The notes: generated by a model not told the origin, from the letters alone. A DNA stretch of 64,000 nucleotides from Sphingorhabdus sp. EL138 (GCF_900258045.1 NZ_OGVD01000002.1:248001-312000); one strand, 5' to 3'. Shown: positions 49,246 to 57,809, counted from the first letter of the stretch. A program made the numbers and translations.

Positions 49246-50549
49246 GTGCGACGCAGAAAATAGTTGATTTCGCGGCTGCCGACCATGACCTGCCGGATAG
49301 CACGAAGGCTGCAGCGCTTCGCCTGTTAGGCGACACATTGGCTGGCGGCGCGGCGGGAGCGGCATCTGAGGAAGCGCAATCCATGCTGGCCGCCGTGCGT
49401 AACTGGGGCGCCGGTGATGAGGCGCGGTTGCTTGGCTTGGCAGATAGCCTTCCCACACCGTCGGCGGCCTGGTTTAACGGCTTTGCGATCCATTGTCTCG
49501 AATGGGATGCGGTGCATGAACCCGCAGTGGTCCATGCCATGTCAGTCGTGACCGCAGCGTTGCTGGCCAGCGTGGATCGGATCGGTGGATGCGAAACGGA
49601 ACAGTTTCTCACGGCCTTGGCAGTCGGTGTGGATATCGCGAGCGGTATCGGTGTTGCGGCGACCGGCGCGATGCAGTTTTTCCGCCCGGCGGCAGCTGGC
49701 ATTATTGGTGCGGCTCTGGCCGTGGCACGGCTCGAAAGCATGCCAAACGAGAAATTTGCCGATGTCCTGGGCTTGGCCTATTCTCAAGCCGCAGGCACCA
49801 TGCAGGCCCATGTCGAGGCGTCTATTGCACTCCCTTTACAGATCGCCAACGCCTCCCGCGCGGCAATCACCGCCGTTGATCTGGCAAAGACCGGCATGGA
49901 TGGTCCGCATGATGCACTTGAGGGACCCTTTGGCTATTTCAAGCTTTTCGAACCGGGTGATCTGACACGCTATACCGATAGCATTGGTGGCGGATGGTTG
50001 ATTGAGCAGGTCAGCATAAAGCCCTTTCCATCCGGTCGGGCCAGTCACGGTATACTAGGCGCCATCGATGATATGATCCGTGACGGATCACTGGATCCGA
50101 AGATGGTAGAGTCAGTTGATGTAGCCGCACCGCCTTTGATCCACCGGCTGGTCGGGCGGCCCTATAAATCCGATATGACACCCAGCTATGCACGGCTCTG
50201 CTTGGCCTTTCTGGTGCCATTGATGCTGCGCGACCGGATCATTGATCCCCGCTGTTTCCATGCGCAGGAATTTGCCAATACCGATTTGGTGACGCTCGGC
50301 AAGCAAGTAACCGTCCGTATTGATGACAATCCCGATCACAATGCCTTGGCCCCGCAAATGCTTAGCATTACCCTTGCGGATGGTAGCACAGTTGAACGCA
50401 TGATCACCGACAATCTCGGCAGCCCGACGGCGCCAATGTCGGAAGCCCAGACACAATCCAAGCGCAATCTCGCCCGTTCGCTCGCGAGTGAAAATTGCGA
50501 CCCCAGAATATTTGATGAACCCCTAGCTTATGCCACGGAGCCCCAATGA
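49242..50549 (+). CDS. MmgE/PrpD family protein, copy 2
   Basis: A 435-residue MmgE/PrpD fold protein. It shows AALRLLGDTLAGGAAGAA, HCLEWDAVHEPAVVHAMSVVTAALLA (with the D-x-x-H region), FRPAAAGIIGAALAVARL, then VSIKPFPSGRASHGILGAIDDM where many members have KPYP.CRxxH. ATG at 49242 overlaps the first copy's stop (ATGA). The tandem, translationally coupled but strongly diverged pair suggests a heteromeric hydro-lyase or isomerase. The substrate is probably a branched di- or tricarboxylate, judged by the neighbouring CoA-transferases and ligase. Confidence 0.9.
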   Translation: MSATQKIVDFAAADHDLPDSTKAAALRLLGDTLAGGAAGAASEEAQSMLAAVRNWGAGDEARLLGLADSLPTPSAAWFNGFAIHCLEWDAVHEPAVVHAMSVVTAALLASVDRIGGCETEQFLTALAVGVDIASGIGVAATGAMQFFRPAAAGIIGAALAVARLESMPNEKFADVLGLAYSQAAGTMQAHVEASIALPLQIANASRAAITAVDLAKTGMDGPHDALEGPFGYFKLFEPGDLTRYTDSIGGGWLIEQVSIKPFPSGRASHGILGAIDDMIRDGSLDPKMVESVDVAAPPLIHRLVGRPYKSDMTPSYARLCLAFLVPLMLRDRIIDPRCFHAQEFANTDLVTLGKQVTVRIDDNPDHNALAPQMLSITLADGSTVERMITDNLGSPTAPMSEAQTQSKRNLARSLASENCDPRIFDEPLAYATEPQ

Positions 50550-51907
50550 CTTTTCCGACCTATTTCGAAGCCTTTGATGCCAAGCAGATGCTCGCCGACT
50601 ATCCCGTGGGTGATGCCTTCACTGCGCGCTACATTGGCATGTCCCGTGACCAGCTTTTTGCGATCCAGAACAAGCAATTCTTGAAGCTGATGCAGCGCGG
50701 ATGGGAGATACCCTTTTATCAGCGCTTATGGGGTAATCAGGGTATAGAAGTGGGAGATATCGGGGGCTTGGAAGATATCACCAAGCTGCCGGTTTATGAC
50801 AAGAGTGACCTGATGGCCTCGGTCAACGACTATCCGCCTTATGGTGATTTTGACGGGCGCGGAGAAACACCAGTGGTGTTCCACACGACATCGGGAACAA
50901 CGGGCCGTCCGCAGCCGTTGATGTTTGGTCCAAAGGGCCGAGAGATCACCAATTTGCTGGTCGGACGGATGTATCGCTGGATGGGGCTCGGGCGCGATGA
51001 TGTGGTGCAGTCCGTCTATGGTCATGGCATGATCAATGGCGGGCATTATATTCGCGAGGCGGTGACGCATTTCACCAATGCCCTGTTCCTTAGCGCTGGC
51101 ACCGGAATTGAAACCCGGTCGATCAATCAGGTCAATCTGATGGCGGATTTCAATGTCAGCTGCATGGTCGGCTTTGTCGATTATATCCGTAAGCTGGCTG
51201 ATGTCGCTGCCGCAGAGGAACTGTTTGACCGGATCAATCTGAAGATGATTATCGGTCATCTGGGGACCGAAGATCGCGCCTCGACCGAAGCGGCCTGGCA
51301 GGGGGCCAAGGCCTATGACTGGTATGGTGTCGGCGATACCGGCAGCATTGCGGGCGAAGGCCCCGAACGTGACGGCATGTATGTGTGGGAAGATGCACAA
51401 TATCTCGAACTGCTTGATGTTGATACCGGTGCGCCCGTGCCAGCTGGCGAAACCGGCGACATGGTCGTGACCTGCCTGTTCAAGGATGACATCGCGCCCT
51501 GTATCCGGTTCAACACTCATGATATTACCGAGGAGCGCACCGACAGCAATGCCACCGGCATGGTGTTCAAGCGGATTACCGGGTTCAAGGGGCGCAGCGA
51601 CAATATGGTCAAGCTGCGCGGTATCAACATATTCCCGCATGCCATTGGTGCCATCATCGAAGGACGCAATGACCTGACCGGTGAATATGTCTGTCGCGTC
51701 ACGCGCGATGATACAGGGCGAGACGAGATGCATGTGACGCTGGAGAGCAAAGGCAGTAGCAGCCAGACGGAACTTGCGGAACTGTTGCGCAAGGGCATTG
51801 GTATTGAAGTCGGCGTGGCATTGGTTGATGCCGGAGGGACGGCAAAGGATACGCAAATTGATACACGCCAGAAACCCATTCGCCTGATTGATGAGCGAGC
51901 TTTGTGA
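50546..51907 (+). CDS. PaaK-like AMP-forming acyl-CoA ligase
   Basis: A 453-residue adenylate-forming enzyme of the phenylacetate-CoA ligase group. FHTTSGTTGRPQPLMFGPK near residue 112 is the ATP-binding P-loop. WYGVGDTGSIAGEGPERDGMYVWED and ETGDMVVTCLF follow. FKRITGFKGRSDNMVKLRGINIFPHAIGAIIEG is the hinge before the small C-terminal domain. It would activate an aryl- or branched carboxylic acid to its CoA-ester with ATP, in addition to the CoA-transferases of the cluster. ATG at 50546 overlaps the upstream stop (ATGA). An aromatic substrate is possible, but PaaK relatives also act on other acids. Confidence 0.92.
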   Translation: MTFPTYFEAFDAKQMLADYPVGDAFTARYIGMSRDQLFAIQNKQFLKLMQRGWEIPFYQRLWGNQGIEVGDIGGLEDITKLPVYDKSDLMASVNDYPPYGDFDGRGETPVVFHTTSGTTGRPQPLMFGPKGREITNLLVGRMYRWMGLGRDDVVQSVYGHGMINGGHYIREAVTHFTNALFLSAGTGIETRSINQVNLMADFNVSCMVGFVDYIRKLADVAAAEELFDRINLKMIIGHLGTEDRASTEAAWQGAKAYDWYGVGDTGSIAGEGPERDGMYVWEDAQYLELLDVDTGAPVPAGETGDMVVTCLFKDDIAPCIRFNTHDITEERTDSNATGMVFKRITGFKGRSDNMVKLRGINIFPHAIGAIIEGRNDLTGEYVCRVTRDDTGRDEMHVTLESKGSSSQTELAELLRKGIGIEVGVALVDAGGTAKDTQIDTRQKPIRLIDERAL

Positions 51908-53097
51908 TTGATTGGGATGCCTTGGAAACGGCCAACAGGCCGTTAAATGCCTTTACCGATTTTGATCGGACCGCGACGGGCGGTGCCGGACCTCTGGCCG
52001 GGGTCACCATCGGCGTGAAGGGCAATATCGCGGTTAGAGGCATGCCCTGGACTGCCGGCTGCGAACTCTATCGTGATCGCGTTGCCAGCGAAGATGCTGC
52101 GGTGGTTGCAGCGCTTCGGGCGGCTGGTGGCGTTATGATAGGAATGCTGAATATGGAGGAGGCCGCGCTGGGCGCAAAGACCGACAATCCATGGTTCGGC
52201 AAAACATATAATCCGCACAAGAAAGATTATACGCCCGGCGGCTCATCTGGCGGAAGCGGGGCCGCGGTTGCGGCTGGTCTATGCGATGTCGCATTAGGCA
52301 CGGACACAATGGGGTCTGTGCGGATACCGGCCGCTTATTGCGGGGTATACGGATTTAAACCCGCACAATCGGCGATCGGCCAGGATGGTCTGGAACTGGC
52401 GGAACAATCGCTGGACTGCATCGGGCCGCTGGCCCGGAATTTGGCCCTGTTGGAAAAGGTCGCACGGGTCATTAGCGATTTTGGTGAGGACAAGGCCGCA
52501 ACTGGATCACTGGCGACATTGGTCGAAACGGGTGTTGATTGCGAACTGGAAGTCATCGAGAATTTCCGCGATATCATGCGCTGGGCGGGGGAAACCATCG
52601 CCGTGGCTCAGCTCAAACATAAATTGTCACGCATTCGGTTTGCCGGGTTTATCAAGACAACGAAAGCCATGGCGGCCCATTTTGCGGACGAGGATCAAAG
52701 CAAGCTTTCCGGCAATTTGAAAAAACTGATCGCATATGGCCCGAAACGCAGCGCTGCCGATTGGGATGAGGATCAGGCGATTCTCAAGCAGACCTCTGAA
52801 ACAATGCAGATGCTGGTTTTAAAACACGGTTTTTGTATCTTGCCAACCGCCCCGCAAGGTGCCTTTCCGCATAGCGAAGATGCACCGGCCAATCAGGCTG
52901 ATTATACCTGTCTTGCCAATATTGCAGACCTTCCCGCGATTACCATTCCGTCCGGTTTTAACGACAATGGCATGCCTTTGGGGCTTCAGATTTTAGCGCC
53001 AAAAGGATGCGAGGCGGATCTGTTTGCTCTGGCGCGAAAGCTGGACGAGAAGTTACGCGGTTACCGTCGCCCCGAAACCTATCTGGAAATCACATAA
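51904..53097 (+). CDS. Amidase (amidase signature family)
   Basis: A 397-residue amidase-signature enzyme, a little short for the family. The Ser-cisSer-Lys triad is visible: Lys in VTIGVKGNIAV, cis-Ser in YTPGGSSGGSGAAVAAGL, and the nucleophilic Ser in LGTDTMGSVRIPAAYCGVYGFKP. It hydrolyses a carboxamide to the acid and ammonia in the cytoplasm. It starts with GTG at 51904 overlapping the ligase stop (GTGA). Together with the isochorismatase-fold amidase and PuuE-like genes it points to an amide- or imide-containing compound as substrate. Unlike the nitrilase-fold genes of this window, its active site is intact. Confidence 0.93.
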   Translation: MIDWDALETANRPLNAFTDFDRTATGGAGPLAGVTIGVKGNIAVRGMPWTAGCELYRDRVASEDAAVVAALRAAGGVMIGMLNMEEAALGAKTDNPWFGKTYNPHKKDYTPGGSSGGSGAAVAAGLCDVALGTDTMGSVRIPAAYCGVYGFKPAQSAIGQDGLELAEQSLDCIGPLARNLALLEKVARVISDFGEDKAATGSLATLVETGVDCELEVIENFRDIMRWAGETIAVAQLKHKLSRIRFAGFIKTTKAMAAHFADEDQSKLSGNLKKLIAYGPKRSAADWDEDQAILKQTSETMQMLVLKHGFCILPTAPQGAFPHSEDAPANQADYTCLANIADLPAITIPSGFNDNGMPLGLQILAPKGCEADLFALARKLDEKLRGYRRPETYLEIT

Positions 53098-53110
53098 GAG
53101 GAGAGAAACC

Positions 53111-53416
53111 ATGCGCATCATTGTATTGTTCAATCTGAAAGAAGGCGTTGATATTGCTGAATATGAGGAATGGGCGAAAGCACGGGATATCCCGACGGCC
53201 AGCGCGCTGAGCTCGGTCACATCATTCACCGTCCACAAGGCCACCGGCCTGTTCGGTTCGGATGATTCGCCCCCTTACGAATATTTCGAGATTATCGACA
53301 TTACCGGCATGGATGAATTTGTCGCCGATGTATCTGATCCCGAATTTCAGGCCATGGCCGCACCGTTTCAGGATTATGCCGATGGTCCACAATTCATACT
53401 GACAGAAGACCTCTGA
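53111..53416 (+). CDS. REDY-like protein (HapK type)
   Basis: A 101-residue protein resembling REDY-like HapK proteins, dimeric ferredoxin-like barrels first named from prodigiosin-like clusters. MRIIVLFNLKEGVDIAEYEEWAK, then SVTSFTVHKATGLFGSDDSPPYEYFEIIDI, and DYADGPQFILTEDL at the end fit. ATG at 53111 has AGGAGAG upstream; an in-frame form from 53024 overlaps the amidase gene and lacks a ribosome-binding site. Small proteins of this fold can isomerise or decarboxylate, but a reaction is not known here. It is 13 bases after the amidase and shares TGATG with the SDR downstream. Confidence 0.8.
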   Translation: MRIIVLFNLKEGVDIAEYEEWAKARDIPTASALSSVTSFTVHKATGLFGSDDSPPYEYFEIIDITGMDEFVADVSDPEFQAMAAPFQDYADGPQFILTEDL

Positions 53417-54219
53417 TGTCTGGCCGGTTTGCAGGAAAAACCATTGTCGTCACCGGTTCCGGAAAGAAAAAAGGGCTGGGGCAGGGCATATTGCAGCGCT
53501 TCGCCGATGAAGGTGCCAATTGTGTGGTTTCGGACCTCACAATCGGTGATCAGGAAGAAGGCGTGGCCGAAGAGTTGCGCGGGCGCGGGGCCAAAGTGGC
53601 GACCATCGCCTGTGATGTCAGTGACGCGGCGCAATGCCAGGCTCTGGTCGATCAAAGTGTGGAAGCCTTTGGTGCAGTTGATATTTTCGTCAATAATGCC
53701 GGGATCGGGTTCATGATGAAGCCGCTTCTGGAGGTCGACACGGCGAAGGAATGGGATCAAGTGCTTGCGGTCAATCTGTCAGGTGCCTTTTACTGCACGC
53801 AGGCTGCTGCCAAAGCGATGGTTGCAGCTGGCAAAGGTGGACGTATCATCAACATCGCATCGCAGGCCGCGAAAACCGGCTTTCCGCATCTGCCCGCCTA
53901 TGTCAGCTCCAAACATGGCATGGTAGGCCTTACTCGAGCGAGCGCTGTTGAACTCGGCGCACATGGAATAACGGTGAACGCAGTTTGTCCCAATCATGTG
54001 ACGACCGGTCTGGGTGCCCAGCAGAATGAATATTTTTCCAAACTGCTGGGCTTTGACAGTGTCGAGGCCTATCTCGCCAATATGAGCAAGAGCAACCCGA
54101 TGGGGCGGCCCGGCCTGCCATCCGATACCGCCGCCGCCTGTGCGTGGCTGGCCAGCGATGACGCCTTTTATGTCACCGGAGAGGCGCTCAACGTCTCTGG
54201 CGGAGAGGAAATGCACTGA
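53416..54219 (+). CDS. Short-chain dehydrogenase/reductase (classical SDR)
   Basis: A 267-residue classical SDR. VTGSGKKKGLGQG near residues 12-24 is a dinucleotide-binding loop with a longer lysine-rich turn, NNAG is at about 94-97, Ser in INIASQAAK and the YVSSK Tyr/Lys pair are present. NAVCPNHVTTGLG and a C-terminal VTGEALNVSGGEEMH complete the fold. ATG at 53416 overlaps the REDY-like stop. The lysine-rich glycine loop is seen in NADP- and NAD-using SDRs alike. It would oxidise a hydroxyacyl intermediate or reduce a keto group in the amidase/ligase branch. Confidence 0.91.
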   Translation: MSGRFAGKTIVVTGSGKKKGLGQGILQRFADEGANCVVSDLTIGDQEEGVAEELRGRGAKVATIACDVSDAAQCQALVDQSVEAFGAVDIFVNNAGIGFMMKPLLEVDTAKEWDQVLAVNLSGAFYCTQAAAKAMVAAGKGGRIINIASQAAKTGFPHLPAYVSSKHGMVGLTRASAVELGAHGITVNAVCPNHVTTGLGAQQNEYFSKLLGFDSVEAYLANMSKSNPMGRPGLPSDTAAACAWLASDDAFYVTGEALNVSGGEEMH

Positions 54220-54638
54220 TGCACTATGCCGGGGCCTGTCATTGCGGTGCACTCACGCTGGATTTTCGCAGCGAAAAATCGCCGGCGGAACTTGGCGCAA
54301 GAACCTGCCAGTGTTCTTTTTGCCAGATGCATGGCGCTTCATGGACATCCGATCCTGAAGGCAATGTCGATATCACATTGGCGGGCCCGGTTTCCCGATA
54401 CCGCTTTGGAACCAAAACCGCTGACTTTCTGGTCTGCGCCAACTGTGGTGTTGTCCCGGTAGTCGTCAGTGAATTTGAAGGACAATTGCGCGGCGTGATC
54501 CGGGTCAACTGCCTAGAAGAAAGCGCGGCCTTTCTCGCGCAGGCAGCCCTGATGGACCTCGATGGAGAAATACTGGATTCACGCCTGGACCGACGGGCGA
54601 AGGGCTGGACACCGGCCATGATCAAGGACAAAAACTGA
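54219..54638 (+). CDS. GFA / CENP-V family zinc protein
   Basis: A 139-residue glutathione-dependent formaldehyde-activating enzyme (GFA) family protein. The zinc ligands are visible as CHCGAL, CQCSFCQMHG and CANCG, the complete set for this fold. Members bind S-hydroxymethylglutathione or related adducts, though many of unknown role exist. ATG at 54219 overlaps the SDR stop (TGATG). In this operon it might trap formaldehyde or another aldehyde released in catabolism, possibly connected with the methyltransferases, but this is speculation. No signal peptide. Confidence 0.9.
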   Translation: MHYAGACHCGALTLDFRSEKSPAELGARTCQCSFCQMHGASWTSDPEGNVDITLAGPVSRYRFGTKTADFLVCANCGVVPVVVSEFEGQLRGVIRVNCLEESAAFLAQAALMDLDGEILDSRLDRRAKGWTPAMIKDKN

Positions 54639-54639
54639 T

Positions 54640-55506
54640 ATGCAAGAAGAACATATGGACTGGCCCGATGGCGCGAAAATGGCGCTGAGCATTGTTGTCA
54701 ATGTTGAGGAAGGCAGTGAAATGACCGTGGCTCGCGGCGACCGTGGGATGGAGCCGGTTGATGAGCTCGGCATCCATATAAAATCGCCAATCCGTAATTA
54801 TGGCAATGAAAGCAATTATCTTTACGGCATCAAGGCAGGCGCGCCGCGCATCGTCAGGCTGCTCAAGGAATATGAGATCATGGCAAGCTGGACCGTGGCC
54901 GCCATGAGCCTTGAAAACCATCCCGAAATCGGCGCGGCGATAGCGGACATGGGTCATGAGCCGGTGAGCCATGGCTATCGCTGGGTGCATCAGTTCAAGA
55001 TGGACGAGGAAAAAGAGCGGGATTTCATCCGCAAGGCCGTCACATCGATTGAAAAGACCACCGGTACGCGCCCCTATGGCTGGCTGTCGCGCTATTTCCA
55101 TACCGATAATACCCGGCGTCTGCTGATCGAGGAAGGTTTTGCTTATCATATGGACGACTATTCCGGTGACATTCCGTTCTGGGACAAGGAAACGGTGCCG
55201 GAAAAACCGATTGCGATTGTGCCCTATCAGCTTGACAGCAACGATATGAAAATGTGGACCGACCCGGCGATGACACCGCAGCAATGGCTGGATTATGCAA
55301 AGTGCAATTTTGATCAGGTCTACCGTGAAGGCGAAGAGGGCAATCCGAAAATGATGTCGCTTGGCTTGCATTTGCGGATCATTGGCCGACCCGGACGCAT
55401 CTGGGCGTTTGAAGAATTTCTGAAACATGTGCGGTCGAAGAAAGATGTCTGGGTGACCACCCGCCATCAGATTGCCCAGCATCTGGCGAAAGTTGATCCT
55501 CTATGA
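54640..55506 (+). CDS. Polysaccharide-deacetylase-fold hydrolase (PuuE-like), copy 3
   Basis: A 288-residue NodB-fold protein paralogous to those at 22572 and 23462. MALSIVVNVEEGSEM holds the first acidic metal ligands, as in PuuE-type allantoinases. Further blocks are MASWTVAAMSLENHPEIGAAIADMGHEPVSHGYRWVH, RPYGWLSRYFHTDNTRRLLIEEGFAYHMDDYS and SLGLHLRIIGRPGRIWAFEEFL. It is closer to the canonical family than the other two. ATG at 54640 (or 54655) lies one base past the GFA stop. It probably hydrolyses a C-N bond in an amide intermediate, in step with the amidase upstream. Confidence 0.9.
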   Translation: MQEEHMDWPDGAKMALSIVVNVEEGSEMTVARGDRGMEPVDELGIHIKSPIRNYGNESNYLYGIKAGAPRIVRLLKEYEIMASWTVAAMSLENHPEIGAAIADMGHEPVSHGYRWVHQFKMDEEKERDFIRKAVTSIEKTTGTRPYGWLSRYFHTDNTRRLLIEEGFAYHMDDYSGDIPFWDKETVPEKPIAIVPYQLDSNDMKMWTDPAMTPQQWLDYAKCNFDQVYREGEEGNPKMMSLGLHLRIIGRPGRIWAFEEFLKHVRSKKDVWVTTRHQIAQHLAKVDPL

Positions 55507-56267
55507 CCCTGCGGCTTGAGAAAGAGGGCAAGGTCGCGCATCTGCTTGTTGACCGGCCAGACAAGCGCAATGCGTTTAATCAGGCGATGTGGGAACTGCT
55601 GCCCGAATTGCTGGCCGATGCGATGATGGACGATGCGATCCGTGTTTTGATGCTGCATGCCAGCCGCAAGGATAGCGCTTTTTGTGCCGGGGCCGATATT
55701 GGCGAATTTGCGACCGGTTCCACTGATCCGGAATGGCGCGCACGCAATCAGGCAGCGATAGGCCGGGTCCAGCATGAGCTGGCACAGGCACCAAAGCCAA
55801 CCATTGCGATTGTTGATGGCGATTGCGTGGGTGGCGGCTGCGGTATCGCGCTGGCCTGTGACATGCGGGTGGCCGGACCGAAGGCGCGTTTTGGGATTAC
55901 GCCTTCGAAACTGGGGTTGGTCTATCCGCTGCACGACACCAAATTGCTGGTTGACCTGGTTGGGCCTTCGCAAGCCAAGCGGATATTGTTTACCGGCCAA
56001 TTGCTGTCGGCGCAGCAAGCGCTCGATATCGGTTTGATCACTATCCTAGCTGACGATCCCTATGCCGAGGCGGACACGCTGGCGGCCACGATGGCATCGG
56101 TCTCTTTGCACAGCCAGACGATGAGCAAGTCGATCATAAAGCGCATACTGGACGGGCAGGCCGATGATGATGCGGAGACATCTGCTTTGTTCGACGCTGC
56201 CTTTGAAAGCGATGATTTCAAGGAAGGTGTCAGCGCGTTCATGGAAAAGAGAAAGCCGGAATTTTGA
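55503..56267 (+). CDS. Enoyl-CoA hydratase/isomerase fold protein, atypical active site
   Basis: A 254-residue crotonase-fold protein. LLVDRPDKRNAFN, then SAFCAGADIGEF (oxyanion hole), IVDGDCVGGGCGIALACDMRVA and ARFGITPSKLGLVYP are present. In true hydratases two Glu residues act; here the first position is Gly114 (GGGCGIA instead of GGGCELA) and the second is Ser135 (TPS instead of PE). Hydration by the usual mechanism is therefore unlikely. Isomerase, decarboxylase, hydrolase or retro-Claisen chemistry, all known in this superfamily, is possible. ATG at 55503 overlaps the deacetylase stop (ATGA). Confidence 0.88.
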   Translation: MTLRLEKEGKVAHLLVDRPDKRNAFNQAMWELLPELLADAMMDDAIRVLMLHASRKDSAFCAGADIGEFATGSTDPEWRARNQAAIGRVQHELAQAPKPTIAIVDGDCVGGGCGIALACDMRVAGPKARFGITPSKLGLVYPLHDTKLLVDLVGPSQAKRILFTGQLLSAQQALDIGLITILADDPYAEADTLAATMASVSLHSQTMSKSIIKRILDGQADDDAETSALFDAAFESDDFKEGVSAFMEKRKPEF

Positions 56268-56268
56268 T

Positions 56269-57171
56269 ATGACACATGCCTTGCAACATGGCTCGATACT
56301 GGGCGGCGTAGCGACGGTGCCCGATTTGGAAGCGGCGCTGAAAGACTATCGCGATATGCTGGGCATGCAGGTCGTGGAAAACGGTCCGCTGGCCGATGAT
56401 TTGGCGCAAGGTTGGAATTGTCCGGGTAGCGTCGGCGCACCCATGGCTGTGCTGCAACCGGCTAGCGGGGCCGATTGTTTCATCCGTCTGGTTGAACAGC
56501 CGGACCATCCGGATTTCAAGCCGACGACCACCTATGGCTGGGCGGCCTATGAGCTGACTGTACAGGATGTATTCGGCTGGCCGGACCGGCTGCAAGGTAG
56601 CGGTTTTGATATTATCGGACCGCCGAAAGAGCTGGAAGGTCTGCCATTTTTCGTGCCGATGCAGGTGCTCGGCACCGGCCGCGAAATGGTCTATCTCAAT
56701 GAAGTGCGCGAAGATACGCCTTCGACTGATTTGCCGAAGGCGCAGTCGCTGACCGATCATATTTTCATTGTGATATTGGCGACACCGGATCGTGCAGGGA
56801 CAGTGGACTGGTATCGTGACCAGCTGCATCTGACGGTGGGCGATACCTATACGCTGGAATATAGCATGATCAACGAGGCGTTCGGGAAGCCTGCGGGGAC
56901 GGTATCTGATCTCACCATGGTCCAGAATGACCGATTGCCGATTGTCGAGGTGGATGATTATCCGGAAGAGGCGACGCAGCGGCCACGGCATGACGGCATG
57001 TTGCCACCGGGCAATGCACTTGTGACGCTGGCGGTTGATTATCTGGACGCGATCGCAATTGACTGGATCGCATCGCCACAGGTACGGGAAGGCGCGCTCT
57101 ATCGGGATCGCCGAACTGCGACGGCACTTGGCCCGGCTGGGGAATTGCTGGAATTGATCGAGATCGGTTAA
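56269..57171 (+). CDS. Two-domain VOC (glyoxalase-fold) protein
   Basis: A 300-residue protein with two VOC modules: the first begins LGGVATVPDLEAALKDYRDMLGMQVV, and the second begins near 160 with DHIFIVILATPDRAGTVDWYRDQL. It ends LGPAGELLELIEIG, giving a metal-ligand Glu. Two fused VOC modules are the size of extradiol dioxygenases and related enzymes. However, the His-His-Glu set of dioxygenases is not obvious, so a lyase, isomerase or binding role is equally possible. ATG at 56269 is one base past the enoyl-CoA-hydratase-fold stop. It is the last gene of the ten-gene operon. Confidence 0.82.
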   Translation: MTHALQHGSILGGVATVPDLEAALKDYRDMLGMQVVENGPLADDLAQGWNCPGSVGAPMAVLQPASGADCFIRLVEQPDHPDFKPTTTYGWAAYELTVQDVFGWPDRLQGSGFDIIGPPKELEGLPFFVPMQVLGTGREMVYLNEVREDTPSTDLPKAQSLTDHIFIVILATPDRAGTVDWYRDQLHLTVGDTYTLEYSMINEAFGKPAGTVSDLTMVQNDRLPIVEVDDYPEEATQRPRHDGMLPPGNALVTLAVDYLDAIAIDWIASPQVREGALYRDRRTATALGPAGELLELIEIG

Positions 57172-57183
57172 CTGCTGACCGAT
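57163..57183. terminator. Weak hairpin in the convergent gap
   Basis: ATCGGT (57163-57168) and ACCGAT (57178-57183) pair with a nine-base loop across the 15-base gap between the convergent operons. No T-tract follows in either direction, so termination by this element is doubtful. Confidence 0.3.
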
Positions 57184-57186
57184 GGT

Positions 57187-57780
57187 TTAGCGGCGATGCT
57201 GTCCCGCCTGCCATTGATCAGGCGAATAGAGCGTGCTCGCAGAATCAAACGGCTTGCCCTCAAGTTTCGTTGCAAGGCTGTCATTCCACCGGTTGAGAAA
57301 ACCGAACATGCTAATCACGGCCATAATCTCGGTTTTCTGGCGTTCGTCATAATAGGTGTCAAGCGCGGCGAAATGCGCGTCGGTTGCCGCATTGGGCACC
57401 TGTCCGGCGGCAAAGGCTAGGTCCAGCGCCGCCCGTTCGGCTGCGCTGAACAGGTCACTGGACTGATAGTCCCAGACCGCTTTCACCTTCTCCTCATCCA
57501 CGCCGACATCCCGGGCGCCCAATGTCGTATGCGCCTTGCAATATTGGCATCCAGCCGCCGCGCTGACCACCGCTCCGATCAGGCGTTTCAAGCCATTATC
57601 GATTGCGCTGTCGCCATAGATCACGCTTACCAGTCCGCGAAATGCGCCTAGCAGTTCCGGCCAATGCGCCATTGTCATCACCGAATTGGGAACATAACCC
57701 ATCAGGTTTTCAGAAAATTTGAGAGCCGCCTGCGTCTCGTCGGGCAGTTCATCCATGGTCAAGGGCGTGATGCGGGTCAT
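57187..57780 (-). CDS. AhpD / carboxymuconolactone decarboxylase-like protein
   Basis: A 197-residue AhpD-like peroxidase-related protein. The redox/proton-relay motif AAGCQYCKAHTTLGARDVG is the C-x-x-C-x-x-H pattern of this family, preceded by RLIGAVVSAA. FAAGQVPNAATDAHFAAL and a C-terminal FLNRWNDSLATKLEG follow, as in the peroxidase-related group. It could reduce peroxides through a disulphide, or act on a lactone; the C-x-x-C suggests the former. It is the last gene of the leftward operon that starts at 62602, 29 bases after the YciI-like gene. Confidence 0.9.
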   Translation of the reverse strand: MTRITPLTMDELPDETQAALKFSENLMGYVPNSVMTMAHWPELLGAFRGLVSVIYGDSAIDNGLKRLIGAVVSAAAGCQYCKAHTTLGARDVGVDEEKVKAVWDYQSSDLFSAAERAALDLAFAAGQVPNAATDAHFAALDTYYDERQKTEIMAVISMFGFLNRWNDSLATKLEGKPFDSASTLYSPDQWQAGQHRR

Positions 57781-57809
57781 TTTCTGATCTCCTCAAGAAA
57801 TATGGAAGC

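Noticed and set aside
50726-51856. 376-codon open frame on the minus strand
   Set aside because: Antisense to the PaaK-like ligase with its complete ATP-binding motifs; a long shadow frame caused by codon bias.
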